Below are positions 1 to 5,433 of a stretch of DNA of 5,433 bases, in pieces (positions within the stretch are counted from its first letter, which is position 1; each line of letters begins with the position of its first letter). Below the pieces are notes generated by a model, which worked only from the letters and a program-made list of their open reading frames with translations, ran no database searches and was not told where the DNA came from. Source of the stretch: Gammaproteobacteria bacterium (GTDB lineage: Bacteria > Pseudomonadota > Gammaproteobacteria > SZUA-152); assembly GCA_030613605.1 (NCBI GenBank), contig JAUWLO010000134.1:1-5433 (forward strand). The letters are read 5' to 3'. A program made the translations under genes and the position numbers.

Positions 1-1
1 A

Positions 2-109
2 CTTAACGGTAACAAAGACATTTTAGCCGTTGGTTTTGCCGAAATTGGACAAACAGGAGGGGGTATTATGAACTTAAGCCATAAGCACAATATCGTATTT
101 TATGTGTAG
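2..109 (+). CDS. C-terminal fragment of an unidentified open frame (partial, 5' end outside window)
   Basis: The forward frame entering at base 2 is open for 35 codons and ends at a TAG (107-109). The other two forward frames meet stops within the first 30 bases. The fragment has a glycine-rich stretch, IGQTGGGIM, and ends NIVFYV. I do not recognise the family. An open run of this length at a window edge can easily occur by chance. Inside it, an AGGAGG at 55-60 stands seven bases before an ATG at 68-70 in the same frame, so the last 13 codons could instead be a separate small open frame. This frame is also that of the DsrE-like gene downstream, separated from it by stops at 107-109 and 137-139. 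Confidence 0.25.
   Translation, partial: LNGNKDILAVGFAEIGQTGGGIMNLSHKHNIVFYV
55..70 (+). promoter_or_regulatory. Strong ribosome binding site with ATG, leading only to a 13-codon frame
   Basis: AGGAGG (55-60), seven bases of spacing and ATG (68-70) form the best-looking translation start in the first 600 bases. The frame it opens encodes MNLSHKHNIVFYV and stops at 107-109. It is in register with the DsrE-like gene that follows. It may be a remnant of that gene's original start, a short leader peptide, or chance within the end of the upstream gene. The Shine-Dalgarno match is seen directly; its use is inference. Confidence 0.3.
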
Positions 110-199
110 ATCTCCCTGGACCACGTCTCATTAAAATAAAACACCATCCCGGTACGTTCCGCAGATAATGAGGAGAAGGTTGCCAGGGTTGTCTGGCGC

Positions 200-583
200 G
201 TGGATTTTGGAGCGCCTCGCCGATTCAGCGCCATGTTGACCAGTATTTATAATATGGTGACGACTTACGAAAATGAGTTGATGGATTATGATGTGCGTAT
301 CGTGATGTTATCCCGCGGCATTCGCTTTGTGACGACAGATAAGCTCAAAGGTACACCCTTTGAGGAAGATAAAGCGCTGGCGGAAAGCCGAAAAAATTTA
401 ATGACCCGCTTGAATTCCCTGCGAGAAGTGTTCGGTGTGAAACTGGCGTTATGTGAGATTACTCGTGTGGCGGTTAAGCTGGATAAAGATAAAATCATGC
501 CGGGCGTGGAACTGGTGCCATCAGGAGTGGTCGAGGTCGCCAGGCTTCAAAGTGAAGGATTTTCGTACTTAAAGGCGGATTAG
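200..583 (+). CDS. DsrE/DsrF-like family protein, 5' end uncertain
   Basis: The protein resembles the DsrE/DsrF-like alpha/beta fold, whose studied members carry or transfer sulfur in the cytoplasm. Visible marks, numbered from GTG200, are GAPRRFSAMLTSIYNMV near residues 4-20, a second strand DVRIVMLSRGIRF (31-43), a cysteine (C85) in LALCEIT where the family's conserved cysteine lies, and the ending PGVELVPSGVVEVARLQ (101-117) before a final FSYLK. GTG200 is the only ordinary in-frame start after the TAA at 137-139, but it falls inside the expected first beta strand: the open frame just upstream reads EEKVARVVWR and looks like part of the fold. No good Shine-Dalgarno precedes GTG200; the purine run at 171-179 is about 20 bases away. 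The true start may therefore be non-standard, or the gene may be 5'-truncated. No sulfur-oxidation genes accompany it, so a role in sulfur transfer is only a family-level guess. Confidence 0.7.
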   Translation: MDFGAPRRFSAMLTSIYNMVTTYENELMDYDVRIVMLSRGIRFVTTDKLKGTPFEEDKALAESRKNLMTRLNSLREVFGVKLALCEITRVAVKLDKDKIMPGVELVPSGVVEVARLQSEGFSYLKAD

Positions 584-740
584 CCTGGTCGGTTTTTGCT
601 TCAGCCGCTCCTCATGGCTGTAGGATGTGTTTGTAATTTCAGCGGGATGACAGCGCAAACCGGAATGTCGTCATAATTATCCTGTCCAGCGCCAGACCGC
701 ACATTCCCCCGGTAAAAAACTGATTGTAGTATTGGATAGG

Positions 741-760
741 GCCTGGTCTAGCGATCAGGC
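741..760 (+). repeat. Inverted repeat (8-base arms) overlapping the thioredoxin gene's stop codon
   Basis: GCCTGGTC at 741-748 faces GATCAGGC at 753-760 across a four-base loop. The arms pair over eight positions with one G-U wobble in forward-strand RNA; in reverse-strand RNA that position is a mismatch. No T-tract follows on either strand, so this is not a typical intrinsic terminator. The same GCCTGGTC also occurs at 583-590, overlapping the stop of the DsrE-like gene. It lies between two convergent genes and could weakly impede transcription, but it may be chance. Confidence 0.25.
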
Positions 761-1140
761 AGCAAAAGAGCTTCCAGTGTTTTTTCAGACTTTGAGCCGA
801 TAATTGCCTTGATAATTTTATTGTTTTTGATGTAAACCGATGTAGGCGTTACCTTGATCCCGATATCCAATGTAAGTTTCTGATTTTCCGCCACGTTGAG
901 TTTTTTGACTCGATCTGGGTACTTTTGCATTAGGTGATCGATGACAGGCTCCATTTTTCGGCAAGGTCCGCACATGGGGTGGTAAAAATAATATAATGCA
1001 CCGTCAGGATGTTGCGAGTCAGTTTTTATGGCTTCAGGGACATCTCTCCCTTCAAAATTCTTTTGAGCTATGTCTACACGCCATTTTAAAAACAGGATCA
1101 AGCTGCCCAGAGCAAGAATAAAGAGAAATAAATTTTCCAT
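748..1140 (-). CDS. Membrane-anchored thioredoxin-domain protein (CGPC)
   Basis: This 130-residue protein has one N-terminal hydrophobic segment (about residues 4-18, FLFILALGSLILF) and then a single thioredoxin-like domain. The redox site is CGPC at 57-60, preceded by the strand GALYYFYHPM. The cis-proline expected opposite the active site is P99 in KVTPTSVYI, followed by the strand KIIKAIIG. The CGPC centre is typical of reducing thioredoxins rather than oxidising DsbA-type proteins. The length is about that of one thioredoxin domain plus an anchor. Charges suggest the domain faces the cytoplasm: K19, R21 and K27 follow the hydrophobic segment, while the residues before it hold only an acidic side chain. 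CcmG/TlpA-type anchored thioredoxins instead face the periplasm. The ATG at 1138-1140 has only a weak GGAA upstream. The gene is convergent with the DsrE-like gene and divergent from pepN. Its substrate is unknown. Confidence 0.85.
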   Translation of the reverse strand: MENLFLFILALGSLILFLKWRVDIAQKNFEGRDVPEAIKTDSQHPDGALYYFYHPMCGPCRKMEPVIDHLMQKYPDRVKKLNVAENQKLTLDIGIKVTPTSVYIKNNKIIKAIIGSKSEKTLEALLLPDR

Positions 1141-1314
1141 GGTTCCATTGTATGGTGTGTATAGACTGCAGTCCCGGGACAGGGTATTTCGTTACAGAAA
1201 ATGACGGATTTGATGAGATTCATAGACATTATTTGATATCTGTATGCACAAAGCTTGTCGTTAGCATTACAATCACTACAGATTATTTGAGACCAGGAAT
1301 ATAGAGACTAGAAA
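1141..1314. promoter_or_regulatory. Divergent intergenic region between the thioredoxin gene and pepN
   Basis: These 174 bases must hold the starts of both divergent transcripts unless pepN is read from further away. A possible pepN promoter is TTGTCG (1255-1260) with TACAGA (1277-1282), 16 bases apart, which is a poor match to sigma-70. For pepN translation there is AGAGA at 1303-1307, seven bases before the ATG, and AGGAA further out at 1295-1299. A perfect ten-base palindrome, GTCCCGGGAC, lies at 1171-1180 on the thioredoxin side. It could be an operator, but palindromes of this size are expected by chance in a few kilobases. No convincing promoter for the reverse strand was found. Confidence 0.35.
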
Positions 1315-3969
1315 ATGGCAGAAAATACCAGGCAGCCCCAGACCATCTATCTTGCGGATTATCGTCCCCCGGACTTTTTAATCGCCACGGTTGACCTGTT
1401 GTTTGATCTTGATGAGAAGGCAACTCGAGTAACATCGAGAATGAGTATTCGCCGAAACAGCAACGATTCTAATAATTCACTGGTACTGAATGGCCGAGAC
1501 TTAACATTAATCTCATTGACCCTGGATGGACGCCTGCTGGTGCCAGAAGAATACGAGATTGGTGACGAAACGTTAACAATTTCAGGCTTACCAGATAAAT
1601 TCAGTCTGGAAGTGGTCACCGAAATTAACCCGCAGGAAAATACTACCCTTGGCGGGCTGTATACGTCAGGTGGAAATTTTTGTACTCAGTGTGAGGCAGA
1701 AGAATTTCGAAAGATAACCTATTTTCTTGATCGGCCAGATGTGATGGCTCGTTTTACCACTACCATAACGGCAGAGAAAGAACATTATCCGGTGTTGCTA
1801 TCCAATGGCAATCTTGTGGAGCAAGGTGATAATAATGATGGGCGTCACTGGGTTAAGTGGCAGGATCCATTTCCAAAACCCTGTTATCTGTTTGCTCTGG
1901 TGGCTGGAGATTTAGCCTGTATAAAAGATACCTTTACGACTCACTCTGGTCGGAAGATCGACTTACATATATATGTGCAGCACCATAACGTAAATAAATG
2001 TGATCATGCGATGCGTTCATTGAAAAACTCAATGGACTGGGATGAAAGAACCTACGGTCGGGAATACGACCTGGATCTCTATATGATCGTTGCAGTCGAT
2101 GATTTTAATATGGGCGCAATGGAAAATAAGGGCCTGAATGTATTTAATTCAAAATATGTATTGGCTTCACCAGATACGGCAACGGATCAGGATTACCAGG
2201 GGATTGAAGGTGTAATAGGCCATGAATATTTTCATAACTGGTCGGGAAACCGCGTAACCTGTCGTGACTGGTTTCAGCTAAGTTTAAAGGAAGGTTTTAC
2301 TGTTTATCGTGACGAAGAATTTAGTGCCGATATGGGATCACGAGGTGTTAAGCGAATCGAAGATGTTAATGTTTTACGTACTCACCAGTTTAGAGAGGAT
2401 TCGGGTCCTATGGCGCATCCGATTCGTCCCGAGTCCTATGTGGAAATTAATAACTTTTATACGGTAACGGTGTACAACAAGGGTGCAGAAATTGTTCGCA
2501 TGCTTGCTCATCTGGTCGGGCCCGCAGGTTTTAGAAAAGGCACAGATTTATATTTTGACCGTTTTGATGGGATGGCCGTAACGACGGATGATTTTGTAAA
2601 AGCCATTGAAGATGCGAACAGCACAGACCTTTCTCAATTTAAACGCTGGTATAGCCAGGCGGGGACACCAGTGCTATCTATATCCCAGGAGTATGACGCG
2701 GATAAGAAATTATTTCGGTTAAACATAAAGCAATCATGCCCGGCAACCCCCGGGCAGGAAGAAAAATTGCCGTTTCATATCCCGGTTGCAGTGGGGCTTC
2801 TAGATCAAAGTGGTAAGAATATCCCCATAAAACTCTCTGGAGTAACAGATGCCCCGCATGATACGGGCACGTGCGTTTTAAATGTGTGTGCAACGGACAA
2901 TGTTTTTGAGTTTGTGGACGTTCCCTGTAAGCCGGTGCCATCACTGTTGAGAGGTTTTTCTGCACCTGTGAAGCTGGAAACAGACCTTAATGATGAACAG
3001 TTATACTTTTTGATGGGCAATGATACTGATTCATTTAATCGTTGGGAATCTGGTCAACAAATAGCGATTAAAATAATACTGTCATTAGTTAGTGATTATA
3101 AAAAATCCAGAGAGCTGGTTTTAAGCCAGGATTTTATTGCTGCCATTGAAAAAACCCTGCTGAATGACAGGCTGGATCCTGCCCTTATAGCGGCGGCTGT
3201 GACCCTGCCGTCAGAAGCCTATATTAGTGAATTTGTCGATATTATAGATCCAAAGGCTATTCATGAAGTACGTCGATTTATGATGATCTCAATAGCAAAC
3301 CAGCTCAAGCTAACGTTATTGAAAATATATCAAGAAACAAAAGATGAGGGTGAATATCAAATTGATGCGACAGCTATAGAGCGACGTTCACTGAAAAATA
3401 CCTGTTTAAGGTATCTTTCGGTACTGGAAGATACCGATGCAGTCGTGTTATGTGAAAAGCAGTTTGAAGCGGCACATAATATGACGGACGTTATCGTTGC
3501 GTTATCCTGCCTGGTAAATTCTAACGGTAAAGAAAAGGAAATCTCGCTAGCATCATTTTATGACAAGTGGCAACAAGATCCATTGGTATTAGACAAGTGG
3601 TTTAGCATACAGGCTACATCACGGCTGGATAATACCTTAATGAATGTAAAAGCTTTAACAAAGCATCCCGCGTTTTCTATTAAAAACCCTAATAAAGTTC
3701 GTTCGTTGATTGGTGCATTTTGTAATGCTAATCCGCTAAGGTTTCATGATGCCAGTGGGGCTGGTTACGAATTTGTAGCGGACATTATTATAAAACTGGA
3801 TGCATTAAATCCACAGGTTGCTGCCCGCATGAGCAATACATTTAGTCAGTGGCGTCGATATGAGAAAGGTCTTCGGGATAAGATGCGTGTTCAGATGGAG
3901 CGAATTATGGGTGAAGAAGGATTGTCGCGTGATGTTTATGAGGTAATGTCTAAAAGTCTGTCCGATTAA
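1315..3969 (+). CDS. pepN: Aminopeptidase N, M1 zinc metallopeptidase
   Basis: PepN removes N-terminal residues from peptides in the cytoplasm and is a main broad-specificity aminopeptidase in gammaproteobacteria. All landmarks of the family are visible: the GAMEN substrate-amine motif at 267-271, HEYFH at 303-307 giving zinc ligands H303 and H307 and general base E304, the third ligand E326 in SLKEGF, the catalytic tyrosine Y387 in TVTVYNKG, and the amine-binding E127 in TQCEAEEF. These lie six residues after their E. coli PepN counterparts. The N-terminal beta domain, the catalytic domain, the beta domain starting near GTPVLSIS and the helical C-terminal domain ending with LNPQVAARM and YEVMSKSL are all present, so the gene is intact. 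At 884 residues it is slightly longer than E. coli PepN (870). There is no signal peptide. The ATG at 1315 agrees with the family N-terminus (QTIYLADYRPPDF) although its ribosome site is weak. E130 stands where E. coli has glycine in QCEAEGF, a small local variation. It appears to be a single-gene unit. Confidence 0.98.
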   Translation: MAENTRQPQTIYLADYRPPDFLIATVDLLFDLDEKATRVTSRMSIRRNSNDSNNSLVLNGRDLTLISLTLDGRLLVPEEYEIGDETLTISGLPDKFSLEVVTEINPQENTTLGGLYTSGGNFCTQCEAEEFRKITYFLDRPDVMARFTTTITAEKEHYPVLLSNGNLVEQGDNNDGRHWVKWQDPFPKPCYLFALVAGDLACIKDTFTTHSGRKIDLHIYVQHHNVNKCDHAMRSLKNSMDWDERTYGREYDLDLYMIVAVDDFNMGAMENKGLNVFNSKYVLASPDTATDQDYQGIEGVIGHEYFHNWSGNRVTCRDWFQLSLKEGFTVYRDEEFSADMGSRGVKRIEDVNVLRTHQFREDSGPMAHPIRPESYVEINNFYTVTVYNKGAEIVRMLAHLVGPAGFRKGTDLYFDRFDGMAVTTDDFVKAIEDANSTDLSQFKRWYSQAGTPVLSISQEYDADKKLFRLNIKQSCPATPGQEEKLPFHIPVAVGLLDQSGKNIPIKLSGVTDAPHDTGTCVLNVCATDNVFEFVDVPCKPVPSLLRGFSAPVKLETDLNDEQLYFLMGNDTDSFNRWESGQQIAIKIILSLVSDYKKSRELVLSQDFIAAIEKTLLNDRLDPALIAAAVTLPSEAYISEFVDIIDPKAIHEVRRFMMISIANQLKLTLLKIYQETKDEGEYQIDATAIERRSLKNTCLRYLSVLEDTDAVVLCEKQFEAAHNMTDVIVALSCLVNSNGKEKEISLASFYDKWQQDPLVLDKWFSIQATSRLDNTLMNVKALTKHPAFSIKNPNKVRSLIGAFCNANPLRFHDASGAGYEFVADIIIKLDALNPQVAARMSNTFSQWRRYEKGLRDKMRVQMERIMGEEGLSRDVYEVMSKSLSD

Positions 3970-4015
3970 TTTTTATTTTATTCTGATTGTTGTCTGGCTT
4001 CCTGATGGTATGAGA

Positions 4016-4030
4016 GCCTTTTGTTAAGGC
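4016..4030. terminator. Small hairpin between convergent pepN and the lipoprotein gene
   Basis: GCCTT (4016-4020) and AAGGC (4026-4030) pair around a five-base TTGTT loop, 46 bases after the pepN stop and 20 bases past the end of the predicted lipoprotein gene. Its position between convergent ends suits a shared terminator. The stem is only five pairs and there is no proper T-tract on either strand, so it is weak. The T-rich run directly after the pepN stop (about 3970-3981) has no stem before it that I can see. I find no better terminator in 3970-4050. Confidence 0.25.
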
Positions 4031-4050
4031 ATAAATATGGTGTCTTCCCT

Positions 4051-4188
4051 TTATATTAAAACAGTGATTGGTGAGGTTTTATCAACCAGCGTGTTATAGA
4101 AGCCGACACTCTGTTTCCCGGAACGATTAATGTCACCGTCTGAGCAGGCTGTTAATGACAACAAAATAAATATAAAACTATTTTTCAT
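4051..4188 (-). CDS. Small predicted lipoprotein, 45 residues
   Basis: The reverse strand encodes a complete 45-residue frame from ATG (4186-4188) to TAA (4051-4053). Its N-terminus is a textbook lipoprotein signal: MKNS, a hydrophobic core FIFILLSL, and the lipobox LTAC with the acylated cysteine at residue 15. The residue after the cysteine is serine, and aspartate is absent there, which in gammaproteobacteria favours Lol transport to the outer membrane. The mature part is only about 31 residues: S-D-G-D-I, then a polar stretch with NRSGKQSVGFYNTLVDK, ending ITVLI. It starts 30 bases after the ychJ stop on the same strand, so it may be the last gene of that operon. There is no clear Shine-Dalgarno in that gap, which is the main weakness. 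I do not recognise a family; it lacks the GLKGPLY-like motif of LptM (YifL). It could also be the remaining N-terminus of a longer decayed lipoprotein. The signal is seen directly; expression is inferred. Confidence 0.5.
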   Translation of the reverse strand: MKNSFIFILLSLTACSDGDINRSGKQSVGFYNTLVDKTSPITVLI

Positions 4189-4218
4189 ATCAGTGTTGGT
4201 GTACTAAGGGTCAGTAAG

Positions 4219-4698
4219 TCAACGACCACAGCATTTTTTATACTTTTTGTTGCTGCCACATGGGCAGGGGTCATTTCGGCCAACTTTTGGAGTATCTCGG
4301 CGGACGGGTTTTTGTCCCTTTCCATCTATATAATACCAATGATCATTTTCATGAACGAATTGACTAGTTTCATGTATATGTGAGGTTACTCCTTTAACAT
4401 CACAGGTGGCGATAAATTCAACGATTCCATTTGAATCATTTTTTTGGCCTTCTTCGGTGCGAAGAATCTCAAGATTTTTCCACGTAGTATTATCATCATC
4501 GCTGGGATTGGCTTTAGGTCGCGTTTTTGGATACCAGGTATCAAGCAGGTATTTATCATTTTGGAAATAGTATGCGCTGTACCGTGAGCGCATTAATTCC
4601 TCAGCAGTCTCGGGTATTTGTGTGCCATCAATGAAAAGACCACAGCATTGGTCGTAGGGAGTCGAATTTCCGCAAGGGCAATGTTTAGATGTACTCAT
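4219..4698 (-). CDS. ychJ: YchJ/UPF0225-family protein with two SEC-C zinc motifs
   Basis: This 159-residue protein has the YchJ architecture. An N-terminal SEC-C-type metal motif has C7, C9, C18 and C19 (CPCGNSTPYDQCCG), a middle region has the family signature AEELMRSRYSAY (32-43) and the strands HIHETSQFVHENDHWYYIDG, and a second SEC-C motif at the C-terminus has C145, C147, C156 and C157 (GRNDPCPCGSNKKYKKCC). The two motifs share the same CxC-x8-CC spacing. SEC-C motifs bind zinc and, in SecA, help contact SecB and ribosomes; the middle part of YchJ proteins is NTF2-like. The cellular function of YchJ is not established. It is presumably cytosolic, as no signal peptide is present. GGTGG (4705-4709 on the forward map) lies six bases before the ATG and supports this start. 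It follows the formyltransferase-family gene by 33 bases and precedes a small lipoprotein frame by 30 bases, so co-transcription is likely. Confidence 0.95.
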   Translation of the reverse strand: MSTSKHCPCGNSTPYDQCCGLFIDGTQIPETAEELMRSRYSAYYFQNDKYLLDTWYPKTRPKANPSDDDNTTWKNLEILRTEEGQKNDSNGIVEFIATCDVKGVTSHIHETSQFVHENDHWYYIDGKGQKPVRRDTPKVGRNDPCPCGSNKKYKKCCGR

Positions 4699-4704
4699 GT
4701 TTAA

Positions 4705-4709
4705 CCACC
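4705..4709 (-). promoter_or_regulatory. Ribosome binding site of ychJ
   Basis: GGTGG on the reverse strand stands six bases before the ychJ ATG and confirms that start. Just upstream, at 4717-4726, is a ten-base AT palindrome, TTTTATAAAA, that could act as a -10 element for a secondary promoter. No good -35 sequence accompanies it, so ychJ is more likely read through from the gene above. Confidence 0.5.
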
Positions 4710-4731
4710 ATTTTTGTTTTATAAAATCTAA

Positions 4732-5433
4732 CTACTCTATTGTTACACGCAGGATACCCTGAGAGAACTTTATTAACCGTTCATTCTTTAAAATTTGTGC
4801 GTAATCTGAAATATTATTTTTGTAGGAATATTCAAGTGCAGAGGTAACTTTGACAGATTTATTATCATATTGAGCCATATAGAAACCTGAAGGAGAGTGC
4901 GTGCCACGAATAAAGTTAAACGCGTGTTTAGCACTCCAGGATGAAGGCACCTCGAAATTATTAGCTGATGGGTACGGGTAATAACTGGCGTGAGATTCAT
5001 CCTGGCGTTTGCCACTGAAATTTTGTGTATGACCCGTATTAATGAATGCCGTGAAAAGACTGGCGCCTGTTTTTGCCAGTGTTATTTCAATATCACGCCG
5101 ATTAAAACCTCCCTCGAATGGACAGATTTTTTGATTGACGATTGGGCCGGCATCCATCTCTGATGTAACAAAATGTAAAGTAACACCTGTTTGTGATTCA
5201 TTATTGCGTAGTTGCCAGAATATTGGGTCTGGACCCCGGTATTGAGGTAACAGGGAGGGATGTATATTGAGACAACCTGATTGTGGCCAATCTATGATGG
5301 TCGCGGGTAATCGGTACGGGAAACAGGCAACGAGAATATAATCAGGGTGTTTAGCTTCATCCGAGATAATTGAGCTGAGTGCCGATTGATTTGGTATGTA
5401 ATGAATAGGTATGCCATGGTCACGCGCCAGTGT
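4732..5433 (-). CDS. Formyltransferase-family protein (partial, N-terminus beyond window)
   Basis: The reverse frame is open from the window edge to a TAG at 4732-4734, giving the last 233 residues. A shorter reading from the ATG at 5155-5157 would cut through the active site and is not the true start. The fragment has the catalytic centre of 10-formyltetrahydrofolate-dependent formyltransferases: NIHPSLLPQYRGPDPIFW (fragment residues 56-73), with N56 and H58, then TGVTLHFVTSEMDAGPIV with D94. The N-to-D spacing of 38 equals that of E. coli Fmt (N108, H110, D146). The C-terminal part, from SSWSAKHAFNFIRG onward, resembles the small Fmt-type C-terminal domain. RGPDPIFW in place of the RGAAPI usual in methionyl-tRNA formyltransferase makes true fmt unlikely. 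An amino-sugar or other amine formyltransferase is the better guess, but no sugar-pathway genes are visible here. It is the upstream member of a likely operon with ychJ. The family is certain, the substrate unknown. Confidence 0.9.
   Translation of the reverse strand, partial: TLARDHGIPIHYIPNQSALSSIISDEAKHPDYILVACFPYRLPATIIDWPQSGCLNIHPSLLPQYRGPDPIFWQLRNNESQTGVTLHFVTSEMDAGPIVNQKICPFEGGFNRRDIEITLAKTGASLFTAFINTGHTQNFSGKRQDESHASYYPYPSANNFEVPSSWSAKHAFNFIRGTHSPSGFYMAQYDNKSVKVTSALEYSYKNNISDYAQILKNERLIKFSQGILRVTIE

Noticed and set aside
286..498. Reverse-strand open frame of 70 codons opposite the DsrE-like gene.
   Set aside because: It is wholly antisense to a recognisable family protein and its translation shows no domain.
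584..747. CAGCC/GGCTG hairpin at 602-620, considered as a terminator of the DsrE-like gene.
   Set aside because: It has a five-pair stem, a nine-base loop and no following T-tract; the only T-run (592-597) comes before the hairpin.
583..760. Repeated GCCTGGTC at 583-590 and 741-748, with an inverted copy at 753-760, considered as a mobile-element end or a bidirectional terminator.
   Set aside because: Only eight bases are shared, there is no target duplication or transposase, and no T-tract follows the hairpin. Kept only as a low-confidence repeat.
748..1140. DsrE-like protein and thioredoxin considered as a sulfur-relay operon.
   Set aside because: The genes are on opposite strands and convergent, and no other sulfur-oxidation genes are present.
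1171..1180. Perfect ten-base palindrome GTCCCGGGAC in the divergent intergenic region, considered as an operator.
   Set aside because: About five perfect ten-base palindromes are expected by chance in a window of this length, and there is no second copy or spacing to a promoter that would raise its weight.
1359..1619. Reverse-strand open frame of 86 codons inside pepN.
   Set aside because: It is a shadow of the intact pepN coding sequence, with low-complexity serine/arginine-rich translation.
2678..3020. Two overlapping reverse-strand open frames (95 and 71 codons) inside pepN.
   Set aside because: They are antisense to the conserved PepN region and have no recognisable motif or ribosome site that would favour them.
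4788..5015. Alternative-frame reverse open frame of 75 codons within the formyltransferase gene.
   Set aside because: It overlaps the Fmt-like C-terminal coding sequence in another frame and shows no homology by eye.
4732..5157. Shorter formyltransferase gene starting at the ATG at 5155-5157.
   Set aside because: This ATG encodes the methionine of EMDAGPIV inside the active site. The frame stays open with catalytic motifs all the way to the window edge.

Overview
The window looks like chromosomal DNA of a gammaproteobacterium. The clearest support is a full-length M1 aminopeptidase N whose landmark residues sit about six positions after those of Escherichia coli PepN, together with a YchJ-type SEC-C protein. 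By eye the base composition is moderate to slightly AT-rich. The genus cannot be named from this sequence.

Layout. Positions 1-139 hold only the last codons of an unidentified open frame, followed by stops in all three forward frames. A forward gene for a DsrE/DsrF-like protein then runs to 583. Its homologous sequence begins before the first ordinary start codon, so its 5' end is either wrongly called, decayed or unusual. It converges on a reverse-strand gene for a small membrane-anchored thioredoxin (748-1140). That gene diverges, across a 174-base intergenic region, from forward pepN (1315-3969), which fills about half the window. After pepN the reverse strand takes over to the end. Read in the direction of transcription, it carries a formyltransferase-family gene cut by the window edge (5433 to 4732), ychJ (4698 to 4219) and a short 45-residue predicted lipoprotein (4188 to 4051). 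The gaps between these three are 33 and 30 bases, consistent with one operon.

How the genes fit together. PepN is a housekeeping cytosolic peptidase and needs none of its neighbours. The thioredoxin and the DsrE-like protein both point loosely to thiol or sulfur chemistry, but they are convergent and not an operon. The formyltransferase, YchJ and lipoprotein genes are probably co-transcribed, though no shared pathway is visible.

I see no mobile element, CRISPR array, RNA gene or phage signal. No complete new system is evident. The points most worth a second look are the small lipoprotein gene, the missing start of the DsrE-like gene, and the predicted cytoplasmic facing of the anchored thioredoxin domain.
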